A DNA stretch of 37,531 bases, taken from positions 1 to 37,531 of the forward strand of contig NZ_JANQOP010000139.1 in the NCBI RefSeq assembly GCF_028285745.1, read 5' to 3'. The notes beneath the pieces were generated by a model, which ran no database searches, was not told the origin of the DNA, and saw nothing but the letters and a program-made list of their open reading frames with translations. Below are positions 7,839 to 17,007 of this stretch, in pieces. The stretch is from Acaryochloris sp. IP29b_bin.137. Its GTDB lineage: Bacteria > Cyanobacteriota > Cyanobacteriia > Thermosynechococcales > Thermosynechococcaceae. How positions within the stretch are numbered: the first letter of the stretch is position 1; each line of letters starts with the position of its first letter. Both the position numbers and the translations under genes were made by a program.

Positions 7839-8831
7839 ATGAGTATCCATTCACCCATTACCTTCACAGTACCTCTATCCTGGGAAGCCCAAGTCCAAGC
7901 CCAGCACCATAGAGCCCAGCAGGTGACCCTTGAAAAAGCTAAAAAGGCTTATCTCAACACCCTGGCAGTCTATGCTGTGGACTACTATCTACGTTGCTTG
8001 GGATTTAAGCCAGATCTTTCCCGCAGTGATTGTACCGATCAGATTAGCCTTCACTTTCTGGATATCGCAGACCTGCTTCTACCCAATTTAGGCAAGCTAG
8101 AGTGCCGCCCAGTCCTTCCCGGTGCTGAAGTATTGGAGATTCCTTCCGAGGTCCATGAAGATAGGATTGGCTATCTAGCAGTCCAGTTCACTCAGTCCTT
8201 AAAACAGGCAACCATCCTCGGATTTATCCCTGACCCCCTTCATCAAGTCCCCCTCAGCCATCTCAAATCCTTAGCGACTTTCCCTGAGTTCCTCCATGAC
8301 TTGAGACAGACTACCGTAGTGGAGCAACTGGAGCCCTTTCAGGGATCAGCAGTGGTTGAATTAGGCCAGTGGTTAGAAGGGGTGGTCAGTACCGGATGGC
8401 AGACTCTGGATACATTGTTAAATTATCACCCTCAGTGTGTGATGCTTAGGAGCCAACCGGGCTTGGAGGATGGCCAGTTGGTTACCCTGCTTGATACTGC
8501 AGATCAAGCTGCTCACACCTCTAAAGTGAAGCTCGTCGATTTGGGGTTGCAGTTAGGCGAGCAAACCGTGATGTTGATGCTAACCCTTGCGCTGAAGGAA
8601 GATCGGACCTTGAGTACCCAGGTGCGAATCTATCCCGCTCGTCACGAGCATTTGCCGCCTCAACTACAGCTACGGATGCTGTCGGAGACTGGAGATGTTT
8701 TGCAAGAAGTGTGGTCAAGAGGCCAGGATAACTACATTCAGCTCAAGCCCTTTTCCGGTGAGAGGGGGGATCGATTCCGCCTCCAAATGGCCCTTGACGA
8801 GATCTGTGTTACAGAAAACTTTGTCTATTAA
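7839..8831 (+). CDS. DUF1822 family protein
   Basis: 330 residues. The N-terminal FTVPLSWEAQVQAQHHRAQQ and the AVDYYLRCLGFKPDLSRSDC block are typical of DUF1822, a cyanobacterial family without a known reaction. The C-terminal part (about 225-325) reads as a beta-sandwich (VKLVDLGLQLGEQTVMLMLT, then QVRIYPARHEHLPPQLQLRM). No signal peptide or membrane segment is seen, so it is probably cytosolic. It is flanked closely by the sigma-like gene (25 nt) and the CHAT-CHASE2 gene (4 nt), so the three are probably translated together. In family neighbourhoods DUF1822 is regularly next to CHASE2 and sigma-like genes, suggesting an adaptor role; this is not proven. Confidence 0.85.
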   Translation: MSIHSPITFTVPLSWEAQVQAQHHRAQQVTLEKAKKAYLNTLAVYAVDYYLRCLGFKPDLSRSDCTDQISLHFLDIADLLLPNLGKLECRPVLPGAEVLEIPSEVHEDRIGYLAVQFTQSLKQATILGFIPDPLHQVPLSHLKSLATFPEFLHDLRQTTVVEQLEPFQGSAVVELGQWLEGVVSTGWQTLDTLLNYHPQCVMLRSQPGLEDGQLVTLLDTADQAAHTSKVKLVDLGLQLGEQTVMLMLTLALKEDRTLSTQVRIYPARHEHLPPQLQLRMLSETGDVLQEVWSRGQDNYIQLKPFSGERGDRFRLQMALDEICVTENFVY

Positions 8832-8835
8832 AACC

Positions 8836-11295
8836 ATGACGATACAAGTTGTGATTCACTTGGGATCTGGCTCTTTAGCTGAGGGGTGTCCCTATATCTG
8901 CGCTACCCTCTATACCAGTATTAGCAGCGTACCCGAACGGTGCCCACCTGCCTCGTTACCAGCGTCACCAGAATTGACTGACCTGTATCGGAATTATCAG
9001 ATGCTATATGCAGCGTTCTACGGCAGGCAGCAGAGTTCAACGCGTGCGCTGCAAATTGAGCAGGCAGCACTAACCAATTTCTCCAAGCGGGAATTTGATC
9101 AGGTTGCTCAATCCCTTGAACAACATTTGAATGCTTGGCTTCATGAGGAGTCCTTCCAACCAGTTTATAAAGCTATTTGTCAAAAGCTTCATCACCAGCA
9201 GGAAATCCAAGTCATTCTGGAAACGGATGATCCACTTTTGCGCCGTCTCCCTTGGCAACTCTGGGATTTCTTTGAAGATTATCCTAGAGCAGAGCTGGCT
9301 TTGAGTCTACCCTCTTATGGACGACTCCAACCCGAGTCTCAGACTCCGCATGGGAAGGTGAGAATATTAGCCGTCTTTGGCAATGGGCAGGGGCTTGATC
9401 TCGAAGGAGATCGAAAGGCAATGGTGGCCTTACCGGGTGCCGAGGTGGTTGTTCTCCCCCAACCTTCTCAAACGACGTTCACTCGCGAGGAGTTGAATGA
9501 GGCTTTGTGGGACAAGCAGGGCTGGGACATTCTCTTTTTTGCCGGTCATTCAATGACGGATACTCAAACGGGGATAGGGAAGCTGATGCTCAATGAAACA
9601 GTAGAGTTATCGGTGGCTCAGCTCAAGCATGCTCTGAAGACAGCTCTAAATCGGGGTCTAACCCTGGCCATATTCAATAGCTGCGACGGTTTGGGATTGG
9701 CTCAGGGGCTGTCTGATTTGAATATCCCCCAGGTCATCGTCATGCGAGACATGGTTCCAGACAAAGTCGCCCAGAGATTTTTTACCTATTTTCTAGAAGA
9801 GTTTGCCCAGGAGAAGGTTCCACAATCGCTTTATCAATCAGTTCGCAATGCCCGTAGTCGGCTGCAGGGATTAGAAGATGAGTACCCCTATGCCTCTTGG
9901 TTGCCCGTCATCTCTCAAAACCCAACCACCCCGATTAAAACCTGGCATCAGCTGCGCTACCCCCGAGGGATTCGAAAACCTCGGTTGCCAGGGGTACTAC
10001 TGATGACTTCGGTCATCAGTGCTGTCTTTTTAGGCATACGGCCTCTGGGGATGCTGCAACCGATGGAGTTGATGGGGTATGACCACTTTCTACAGCGTCC
10101 GTTAGCAGAGGAACGGAGGGATGATAACTTGTTCGTCATCGAAATTACCTCAACTGATCTTAATCAATCGATATCAGATCTAAAGCTATTACAGCTACTC
10201 AAGCAACTCAGGATGATGGGGGCACGAACCATTGGCACTGACATCCTTAGACATGAAACAAACAACCCAATGCATCAGGATTTAAAAGAACATTTAAAGA
10301 CCGTCGATAATTTCTTTGTTCTTTGTCGGCATCGCACCTATGTGGAAGGTCATCTGAAGCCTCACATCCCTGCTCCTAAAAGCGTTAATTCTAAATTCCA
10401 TACGTTTTCCAATGTCCCTGTCGATCCAGATAATGTGGTCCGACGCCAAAAATTGAGTCGTGGACAAGTGGATGCCAAAGATTGTCAAGCAAGAAATTCG
10501 TTAAGTTCATACGTTGCTCAGGACTATTTGGAGCATGACCTTTATCCCCATTCTCAAAGTGGGAAGGTTCTGCAGCTAACTGAAAATCGGAAACAGTTTC
10601 AAATCCAAGGGAAGATTATTCCCCGGCTCGGCGCCTTCTTAAAGGGTAATTTCCCAAATAATGTATTATTCGCTCCTCTAGAAAAGATACTGTTAGCTCG
10701 ATATGGTCCCTATCAAGGCACAAAAGCTGATCTTGGGGGAACACAACTCCTCCTCAACTACCGGTCTGGTTCATCTTTGAGCAGCAGTTTCCCCTCAGCT
10801 TCTCTCGGGGAGGTTATGAGTGCGGAGTTTGACCCAGAAAAGGTAAGAGACCGGATTGTGCTGATAGGCATAAATGATAAATCCTCTGATCAATTCTCAA
10901 CACCCTTTCCCGGAAAACAAAAGGATCGCCAGAAAATTTCTGGAGTGTTTATCCATGCCCATATGGTTAGTCAACTCATAAATTTCACTAATGGACATCG
11001 TCACCTTATCGATGTGTTGCCTTTATGGAGCGAAATCCTCTGGGTTTGGGGATGGACAACCTTCGGGGGATTTTTCCTATGGGGAACTCAAATGCACCCC
11101 ATACGCTACCTATTGCCTGGATTGGGGCTCGGGAGCGGCCTCTATATCTGCTGTTGGGGGCTATTTCTGAATGGCCTATGGGTTCCTTTAGTGCCCACTG
11201 TGCTGGCATTGACAACAACGGGTGTCTTGATTTGGATTTGTGCGAGTGGTTTTGCAGTTATCAGTCCTATTCGATGGAGTAGCAATGAAAAATGA
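8836..11295 (+). CDS. CHAT-CHASE2 transmembrane sensor protein
   Basis: 819 residues. ATG 8836, 4 nt after the DUF1822 stop, is chosen over the longer frame starting at 8695, which would lie inside DUF1822. An N-terminal region (1-180) precedes a CHAT domain with the predicted dyad His238 (ILFFAGHS) and Cys283 (AIFNSCDG). A membrane segment (about 382-402) is followed by a CHASE2 extracytoplasmic sensor (about 410-720; VIEITSTDL start, IVLIGINDKSSDQF near the end), then three closing membrane helices (about 735-815). CHASE2 normally precedes kinase or cyclase output domains; here the output would be the cytosolic caspase-like CHAT domain placed before the sensor. It probably senses an envelope signal and cleaves or scaffolds a cytosolic partner, perhaps the sigma-like protein; that partner is a guess. 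The 3' end overlaps the next gene by 4 nt (ATGA). Confidence 0.88.
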   Translation: MTIQVVIHLGSGSLAEGCPYICATLYTSISSVPERCPPASLPASPELTDLYRNYQMLYAAFYGRQQSSTRALQIEQAALTNFSKREFDQVAQSLEQHLNAWLHEESFQPVYKAICQKLHHQQEIQVILETDDPLLRRLPWQLWDFFEDYPRAELALSLPSYGRLQPESQTPHGKVRILAVFGNGQGLDLEGDRKAMVALPGAEVVVLPQPSQTTFTREELNEALWDKQGWDILFFAGHSMTDTQTGIGKLMLNETVELSVAQLKHALKTALNRGLTLAIFNSCDGLGLAQGLSDLNIPQVIVMRDMVPDKVAQRFFTYFLEEFAQEKVPQSLYQSVRNARSRLQGLEDEYPYASWLPVISQNPTTPIKTWHQLRYPRGIRKPRLPGVLLMTSVISAVFLGIRPLGMLQPMELMGYDHFLQRPLAEERRDDNLFVIEITSTDLNQSISDLKLLQLLKQLRMMGARTIGTDILRHETNNPMHQDLKEHLKTVDNFFVLCRHRTYVEGHLKPHIPAPKSVNSKFHTFSNVPVDPDNVVRRQKLSRGQVDAKDCQARNSLSSYVAQDYLEHDLYPHSQSGKVLQLTENRKQFQIQGKIIPRLGAFLKGNFPNNVLFAPLEKILLARYGPYQGTKADLGGTQLLLNYRSGSSLSSSFPSASLGEVMSAEFDPEKVRDRIVLIGINDKSSDQFSTPFPGKQKDRQKISGVFIHAHMVSQLINFTNGHRHLIDVLPLWSEILWVWGWTTFGGFFLWGTQMHPIRYLLPGLGLGSGLYICCWGLFLNGLWVPLVPTVLALTTTGVLIWICASGFAVISPIRWSSNEK

Positions 11296-12143
11296 GTAAT
11301 GCAACCTCTCAGGTTAATAGACGACTCAGAGCCACAGTTGCGATCTCTTTAACCTTGATGGGAATACTCTCCTATCCTGCCAGTCTGCGTGGCCAGAGTG
11401 AGGCAGCCCCCCCTAATGCACTCAATTCTCCTGTTGAAAATGGGATGTCCCCAGACAGTGGTCAACATACTGCAGGAATTCTGACAACCATTATTTCTCG
11501 GATCACTCCCAACGATCATCCTGATGATGAAAGTGATTCCAAGGATACAGAAGGTGCAGATTCTCGTGGATTGTGTGAACCTGGGAAAGAGGTTTTTGTC
11601 GCATTGTCCCCCAATGCCTTATCGAAAAATTTCGATCCCACTGATTCAGAAAAAGCCTATTTTCAAGCAACGTCATCAATCACCCCCACCCTATACTTCT
11701 ACACCTCAATTCAATCGCCCATAACGGCTCAATTCACACTTTTCAATGGAACAGGGAAGAAAACCCTCAAGACGCTTCCAGTCAAAATGTCTACGACGAC
11801 GGGTGCCATCCCGATCTCATTATCAGGGCAATTTCCCTTGGAAGCCGGGAAGCACTATGTGTGGAAACTAGCGTTATACCGCGAAGGAGAGCAAGCTGCA
11901 GGAGAGCCTGCCTTCAGAGCAATCAAAGGTTCCATTCAACAATCAGAGCTCAGTTCTCAACTGAAGACTCAATTGGCTCAGGTATCCCCATTAGAACGAG
12001 TGAATCTCTATGCCCAACATGGATATTGGTTCGAGGCGTACCATGCAGTCGCCAATTTAGATTTGCAGAAGCAAACCCAAGGTCTAGGAGCATTAGCATC
12101 AGAACTTGGGATTTTCGAGTGTATCTTGCACTCAAATAAATAA
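11292..12143 (+). CDS. DUF928 family exported protein
   Basis: 283 residues, starting within the stop of the CHAT-CHASE2 gene (ATGA overlap), so translation is coupled. A hydrophobic segment after basic residues (NRRLRATVAISLTLMGILSY, residues 9-28) acts as a signal peptide. A low-complexity acidic linker (about 75-95) precedes the DUF928 domain (about 95-280), with LCEPGKEVFVALSP at its start, a PTLYFYTSIQSPITAQFTLF strand pair and the VSPLERVNLYAQHGYWFEAY ending typical of the family. The biochemical role of DUF928 is unknown. Location and operon suggest a periplasmic ligand or partner of the CHASE2 sensor domain; this is inference. Confidence 0.87.
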   Translation: MSNATSQVNRRLRATVAISLTLMGILSYPASLRGQSEAAPPNALNSPVENGMSPDSGQHTAGILTTIISRITPNDHPDDESDSKDTEGADSRGLCEPGKEVFVALSPNALSKNFDPTDSEKAYFQATSSITPTLYFYTSIQSPITAQFTLFNGTGKKTLKTLPVKMSTTTGAIPISLSGQFPLEAGKHYVWKLALYREGEQAAGEPAFRAIKGSIQQSELSSQLKTQLAQVSPLERVNLYAQHGYWFEAYHAVANLDLQKQTQGLGALASELGIFECILHSNK

Positions 12144-12331
12144 CGCATTGAGCACATGAAGTGCTGCCCCATAAATGCCAAAACCAAAAATCAAGACCTT
12201 CTCTTCTGACATCTAAAAAGCATTAATACTGATCTGAAGGAGGTATAGGGAGCGGTAGTTTGAGGATATTTTGACAAAGCCCAATATGAAAGATACCCAA
12301 TATCCTTGGCGAATAAATTTTGGAGTGCCCT

Positions 12332-12727
12332 ATGAATATATTTAATTTATTAGTTTTTTTGACAGCTGTTACTATGAGCCGTGCCCTTAGTGATCAAGCT
12401 TTCAGAGAACTAACTAAAGATGAAAAGGTGCGACTGATGGATTGTTTCATAGCAATCCGAACCTATTCCTTCCTTCCTTACTACTTTTTATTAGCAGTTT
12501 TTGGGGTGTTGCTTTTATCTAATGCAGTCGACCCACCATATTTGGTCTTTGGTTTTTGCAGCTTATTACTTTTTTACTCACTAATTCGAACTGTAATGAA
12601 TTATCACCGATTAATTCATTGGAGATTACCAAAAACCTATACAAACATGTATGCAATTTCTCAATCCATCTATTTTATAGGCCTCTTGTATTTCTTCCTA
12701 ACTGCATTTTTTAGCAGAAATGCTTAA
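12332..12727 (+). CDS. Small integral membrane protein, unknown function
   Basis: 131 residues from ATG 12332, chosen because GGAG lies 6 nt upstream; an in-frame TTG at 12320 lies before that site. Four hydrophobic stretches are visible: IFNLLVFLTAVTM, YYFLLAVFGVLLLSNAV, YLVFGFCSLLLFYSLIRTV and SIYFIGLLYFFLTAFF. A charged loop (QAFRELTKDEKVRLM) follows the first. No known motif. It is 188 nt after DUF928 with no clear terminator between, so it could be a last operon member, but its AT-rich codon use differs from the preceding genes. Confidence 0.6.
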   Translation: MNIFNLLVFLTAVTMSRALSDQAFRELTKDEKVRLMDCFIAIRTYSFLPYYFLLAVFGVLLLSNAVDPPYLVFGFCSLLLFYSLIRTVMNYHRLIHWRLPKTYTNMYAISQSIYFIGLLYFFLTAFFSRNA

Positions 12728-13341
12728 TAACAAATAAAACTGACCTGAGTTAGAGTTAATAAGTAACCAGCATTAACTGGTCAATTGGTAGAGAAAGTTT
12801 TGTCAATTGATGATGCGAATTAATTAATCCACAGAGCATATTAGCAAAGAAGGTTACTGGAGTGTTCATTTCAATAGAGATTATTGAGTTAGCTAATAAT
12901 CATTCTAATAACTTCTATTGTTTATTCATATATCTGTTGCTATTTCTAAGATCATAATATTTTCAATAAAACAGTTTTATTTTCAACTATACTGTCTTAT
13001 ATATAGCAATATCAAAAAATAATCTAAGAATTTCTTATAAATGTGAATTGGCAGTATTTTAATTTTTATAATCAAATTTTTCTAAATATAGGTTTCCTTA
13101 AAAATGGCTAGCTTACTTGATTAAAGGCAAATCGCATTACCCCAAAATATCAGAAAGAGTGATCTTAGTTGCATATCATTGACATAAATTGCTCCAAATC
13201 TTGCATGATTTTGTCAGATGTTTTGGGTAAAATTCGAATTTCATAAATTATTTGATAATTTTTATTTTGGTTAAATAATTATAAAAATTATGTTATGTCG
13301 ATTTTTCTTTTTTATTACTCAACTTGAAGGAGGGTTTTGCC
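12728..13341 (+). other. AT-rich 614-bp gap upstream of HK1
   Basis: No gene is seen. A short ACCAG-CATTAA-CTGGT stem lies near 12768-12783, perhaps a weak terminator for the preceding gene. The rest is very AT-rich and must carry the promoter of HK1. A strong ribosome site AAGGAGG (13327-13333) precedes ATG 13342. Confidence 0.5.
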
Positions 13342-14814
13342 ATGATAAATACTACGCAAAAGAAGCATTCTATACTGTCCTCAATATGCACATTATGGGC
13401 AAGCTTTTCTCGTCAGACTCGGATATATATTTTGCTAATTTATATTTCTTTACTAGGTCTATTTACAGGAGTATCTGTTCTACTGTTTCAGGTTTTAGTT
13501 ACAAATCAGATTTCTCAGCGAGTTCGTAGTGATCTGAAGGAAGCTAGAGAAAATTTTTTGGAGATCTATACAGATTGGGAACAGAAACCTAATCAAACGA
13601 GGCAAGATCTAGAAGACTTTGTAGATAAGTTGTTATCTGATCAAATCATCCAAGATGATAATTTTTTTGTCTTCATTATTAATGGAGAATATTACCGCTC
13701 AAATCCACCTCAATTACTCGGGCCAATGCAAGTAGGGTCTGAACTCTATCAACAATGGACCTCTACCACTCAATTTAGCCCAGAAGAGTGGAAGTCAGCA
13801 GATACTGAACTTGGCAACATTCTGTTTAAAGCAGAGCCCCTAGTCGTAGATGATCAGCAGATGGGTGTGATGGTCCTAATCCATGAATTGGCAGAAGAAC
13901 AAAACGAGGCTTTAGCCATCGTCACCACTTTTACATTCATAGAGGGTGTTGTTGTGTTGATATCCCTCCTACTGGCCTGGTTTGTGGTTGAGTGGTTACT
14001 AAAACCTGTTCAGGAGCTTGCAATTGCTGCTCGGCAAATCAATGAATCCGATCATCTAACCCAGCGCCTGACTCCAAAAGGCTCAGGTGAACTAGTAGAT
14101 CTCGCTCAAACTTTCAACGCCATGATGGATCGACTTCAGGAAAGTTTTAATCATCAGCGTCGGTTTGTCAATGATGCGGGCCATGAACTTCGTACCCCCA
14201 TTACAATTGTGTGGGGTCACTTGGAATTGATGGCAGATGATCCGCAAGAACAACATGAAACGATTGAGCTGGTCCTGGATGAGCTAGATCGGATGGGGTG
14301 CCTCGTCAATGACATGATTGCCTTAGCCACAGCGGAACACCCTGATTTTCTTCAATATGAAAGGATTGATTTGAGACAATTTATCCGTGATCTGTTTACT
14401 AAAGCTCAATCTCTCGCAGATCGTATCTGGCAAGTGAAGCTAGAGTGCTCCGGCTCAATGATGGGGGATCGGCAACGGCTAGCAGGTGCCTTACTCAATT
14501 TGCTAAGAAATGCCGCCCAGCATACACCACCTAATGGAACCATTGAATTAGGCTGTAAACAGACTCTCACCCAAGTCATTTTCTGGATAAAGGATACAGG
14601 AAGGGGAATTTCCCTAGAGGATCAACAGCGAATTTTTGACCGCTTTGTTCGCTTAGGTAAACGACGATCTGAAGGCTCTGGTTTGGGACTGGCAATTGTT
14701 AAAGCATTTACAGAAGCTCACCGAGGCAAAATTGATCTAGTGAGTCAATTGGGTATTGGCTCTACCTTTACGATTACACTACCCCTCTCTGCTCAAAATA
14801 ACACTGTGGTGTAA
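13342..14814 (+). CDS. Sensor histidine kinase HK1 (HAMP type, orphan)
   Basis: 490 residues; ATG 13342 sits 8 nt after AAGGAGG (the TTG at 13324 precedes that site). Layout: membrane segment (about 28-52), extracytoplasmic sensor (about 53-190), second membrane segment (about 195-218), HAMP (about 218-270), HisKA with His281 in NDAGHELRTPITI, and HATPase_c (N-box NLLRNAAQHT, G1 DTGRGIS, F-box FDRF, G2 GSGLGLAIV). All catalytic boxes are present, so it should autophosphorylate. Oddities: Trp replaces the Arg found at TIVRGHLEL in its two paralogues, and HELAEEQNEAL replaces HATAGEQNEAL in the sensor's last part. No response regulator lies beside it. It is paralogous to HK3, with an almost identical 3' half and trailer. 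Confidence 0.92.
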   Translation: MINTTQKKHSILSSICTLWASFSRQTRIYILLIYISLLGLFTGVSVLLFQVLVTNQISQRVRSDLKEARENFLEIYTDWEQKPNQTRQDLEDFVDKLLSDQIIQDDNFFVFIINGEYYRSNPPQLLGPMQVGSELYQQWTSTTQFSPEEWKSADTELGNILFKAEPLVVDDQQMGVMVLIHELAEEQNEALAIVTTFTFIEGVVVLISLLLAWFVVEWLLKPVQELAIAARQINESDHLTQRLTPKGSGELVDLAQTFNAMMDRLQESFNHQRRFVNDAGHELRTPITIVWGHLELMADDPQEQHETIELVLDELDRMGCLVNDMIALATAEHPDFLQYERIDLRQFIRDLFTKAQSLADRIWQVKLECSGSMMGDRQRLAGALLNLLRNAAQHTPPNGTIELGCKQTLTQVIFWIKDTGRGISLEDQQRIFDRFVRLGKRRSEGSGLGLAIVKAFTEAHRGKIDLVSQLGIGSTFTITLPLSAQNNTVV

Positions 14815-15003
14815 TGTTACCGGCTGGAGAGATTTCAACAACAGGGCAACCTAAATGAAAACTAATTGACCCCAGTAAGTCTTCAAACCCCATTCAATAA
14901 AGGCTTTCAAATCCAAAAATTAAGAGTATGATATCGCTGAAAGCGGAGTTTAGATTGAGCATGTCCTTGTGGAACTTCTATGCCCTCGTTGGCAGCTGTT
15001 ATT
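13480..15003 (+). repeat. Left arm of a large inverted duplication (HK1 and 3' trailer)
   Basis: This arm matches the reverse complement of 20299-21830. Similarity is moderate over the sensor region and rises to near identity over the last 150 nt of the gene. It continues about 190 nt past the stop (TGTTACCGGCTGGAGAGATT, then the AAAATTAAGAGTATGATATC block) to the shared GCTGTTATTT at 14994-15003. Bounds are approximate, read by eye. Confidence 0.85.
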
Positions 15004-15137
15004 TGAGTTATGCATATTTCGATTGAATGAACAGGAAAAGGCCTTAATCAAGACGCTATTTGCCTTTCTGCTAAAGGTTTTTTCAGATAATGGAATGCGT
15101 CAGAGTAAAGGAGTAAATTGTTTGCATATGTATCCCA
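14815..15137. other. Convergent gap between HK1 and HK2
   Basis: The first 190 nt are the noncoding trailer shared with HK3. The remainder holds no gene I can support: a 71-codon frame from 14969 overlaps the HK2 end and has no family resemblance. No strong terminator hairpin is visible, only a short CGCT-GAA-AGCG stem near 14935-14945. Confidence 0.5.
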
Positions 15138-16598
15138 TCAAATCTGGCTATCTCGAAAGGGAATTATCGGGATGCAAAGTGTGAAGGTCGAACCCACTCC
15201 AGGTTCACTGACTAATTCTATTCGGCCTCGGTGGGAGTCTGCAATGGCTTTAACAATCGCTAACCCCAAGCCGGATCCTTCTCGCTGCCGATTATTGGGG
15301 GCACGGGTAAATCGATTAAACAGAGCAGGCTGAACTTCTGGGGCAATCCCTGTTCCCGTATCACGAACCCAAAACCGTGCCTCAGTCTGGGTACATGAGC
15401 AACCCAACTCAATCGTGTCTTCCTTTTTTGTATGCTGGCTGGCATTGCGCAGTAGATTCAACATCGCACCTGTAATCTGTTGGCGATCACACATGAGCTG
15501 CTGATGTGCATTCAACATCAGTTGCCATTTGCGGGAGGCAAGGGTATGCGCCTTCGCAAATAACTCTTTAGTGAGTTCACTAACCTCCACCTTTTCGAGC
15601 TGCAAAAAATCAGGTCGTTCAGATCGAGCGAGTAAAACCATACCCTCAACGAGGCGGCCCATCCGATCTAATTCATCCAAAACCAAGGAAATAGTCTCAT
15701 GTTGCTCTCTTGGATCATCCCCCATCAATTCCAGATGACCCCGCACAATAGTAATGGGAGTACGGAGTTCATGGCCCGCATCGTTAATAAAGCTGCGCTG
15801 GCTGTTGAAGGCAAATTCCAGGCGATCCATCATGGCATTAAAAGTTTTGGCCAATTCCGCCAGTTCACCAGTCCCCTTCTCTGGAATTCGTTGGCTCAGG
15901 TCTGTTTCACTGATCAATCGGGTCGTCTTTACCAAACTACGGACAGGGGCGAACAAGAAACCTGCAATCAGCCAATCGACCATGAGGGCAATGATTAGCA
16001 CACCACTTGCCACTAAGATAAATACGTAAACTCCTTCTAAGGCCTCATTGTGTTCCCCTGCCGTCGCATGGGTGCTGATATAAGTTGCGCGCTGGTTACT
16101 ATCTAGGATTAAGGGATCAGCTTTGTAAAGGATTTTGCCAATATCAGGGTCGGGACTATGCCATTCCCCACGTTTCCCTTCTTCTAAATTGAGCCAACGT
16201 TGGTACAAGGGTGAACCAGGACGAAGCGGCTTGAGTAACACGACCGGATTCGCTCGATAGAACTCGTCTTCGAGCAGAATGAGAAAATAGTTATCATCTG
16301 CAGGTAATTTTTCTTCCATATAGGCATCAATAAATGCTTGAAAATCTCCAAGGGTTTGAGTTGATGATTGTTGATTCCAGTCGTTAAAAGCCTGGAGAAA
16401 GTCAGCCCTCGATTCTCTCAGATCGGCCCGTACTCGCTGATCAATCTGATAAAACAGAAGATAGCGAAAGAGGGGAATTGCTAAGCTCATCAGAACAGCC
16501 AAGACCAAAATGTAGAGAAGCAGAATGCGTGTTCGAGCTTGACGAAAGAATTGCTGAGGGTAAGCTCGCTGCAACCAATTGACTAGAATATTACTCAC
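15138..16598 (-). CDS. Sensor histidine kinase HK2 (HAMP type, orphan)
   Basis: 486 residues from GTG 16598 (AGGTG 7 nt upstream). Same layout as HK1 and HK3: membrane segment (about 23-47), extracytoplasmic sensor with the YFLILLEDEFYRANPVVLL block, second membrane segment (about 190-215), HAMP, His276 in NDAGHELRTPITI, and ATP-binding boxes NLLRNASQHT, DTGTGIA, FNRF and GSGLGLAIV. It is more distant from HK1 and HK3 than they are from each other and lacks their shared C-terminus (it ends IIPFRDSQI). No response regulator is adjacent. It lies convergent to HK1 and divergent from the hybrid kinase, inside the inverted repeat. The shared sensor pattern suggests related extracytoplasmic signals. 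Confidence 0.92.
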   Translation of the reverse strand: MSNILVNWLQRAYPQQFFRQARTRILLLYILVLAVLMSLAIPLFRYLLFYQIDQRVRADLRESRADFLQAFNDWNQQSSTQTLGDFQAFIDAYMEEKLPADDNYFLILLEDEFYRANPVVLLKPLRPGSPLYQRWLNLEEGKRGEWHSPDPDIGKILYKADPLILDSNQRATYISTHATAGEHNEALEGVYVFILVASGVLIIALMVDWLIAGFLFAPVRSLVKTTRLISETDLSQRIPEKGTGELAELAKTFNAMMDRLEFAFNSQRSFINDAGHELRTPITIVRGHLELMGDDPREQHETISLVLDELDRMGRLVEGMVLLARSERPDFLQLEKVEVSELTKELFAKAHTLASRKWQLMLNAHQQLMCDRQQITGAMLNLLRNASQHTKKEDTIELGCSCTQTEARFWVRDTGTGIAPEVQPALFNRFTRAPNNRQREGSGLGLAIVKAIADSHRGRIELVSEPGVGSTFTLCIPIIPFRDSQI

Positions 16599-16744
16599 AG
16601 TTGCACCTAGCTAACCAGTAGCAATGAAGTGGTTAAGATAATAGATTATTCGAATCATAATTTATCTCAATAAAAAAACACTATCTAAAACATATATATC
16701 CATTTCATTACCCAATGTATAATTTTTTTAATGCACTAAACTTT

Positions 16745-16776
16745 GATATAAGTCAATCTAGTTATTGACTTATATC
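16745..16776. repeat. Perfect 12-bp hairpin
   Basis: GATATAAGTCAA (16745-16756), loop TCTAGTTA, TTGACTTATATC (16765-16776). It lies 147 nt upstream of the HK2 start. With no T-run and a divergent setting, an operator or a transcribed leader hairpin is as likely as a terminator. Confidence 0.55.
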
Positions 16777-17007
16777 TTTAGAAACTATTGATCATGCAAG
16801 TAAAAACTAAATTTGTAGAAAAATTGATAAAAAACTACTTTAATATTGTGATTGGTTCACTCAGAATCCACTTATCTATTCATTGATCATGCATCCTATA
16901 AAATACAGAATCCTCTCAGAGAAAGCCATTTCTTAAGTGAAACCTATTAGTATTCTAGGCCTATTCCGTAAATATTGACTGTTCTAGATGTATTCTCTTA
17001 GACACCA

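Noticed and set aside
8695..8835. Longer start for the CHAT-CHASE2 gene
   Set aside because: It would overlap DUF1822 by 137 nt, and the added residues resemble no part of the family; ATG 8836 follows the DUF1822 stop directly.
14969..15184. 71-codon frame between HK1 and HK2
   Set aside because: It begins within the duplicated noncoding trailer, overlaps the HK2 3' end and resembles no protein I know.
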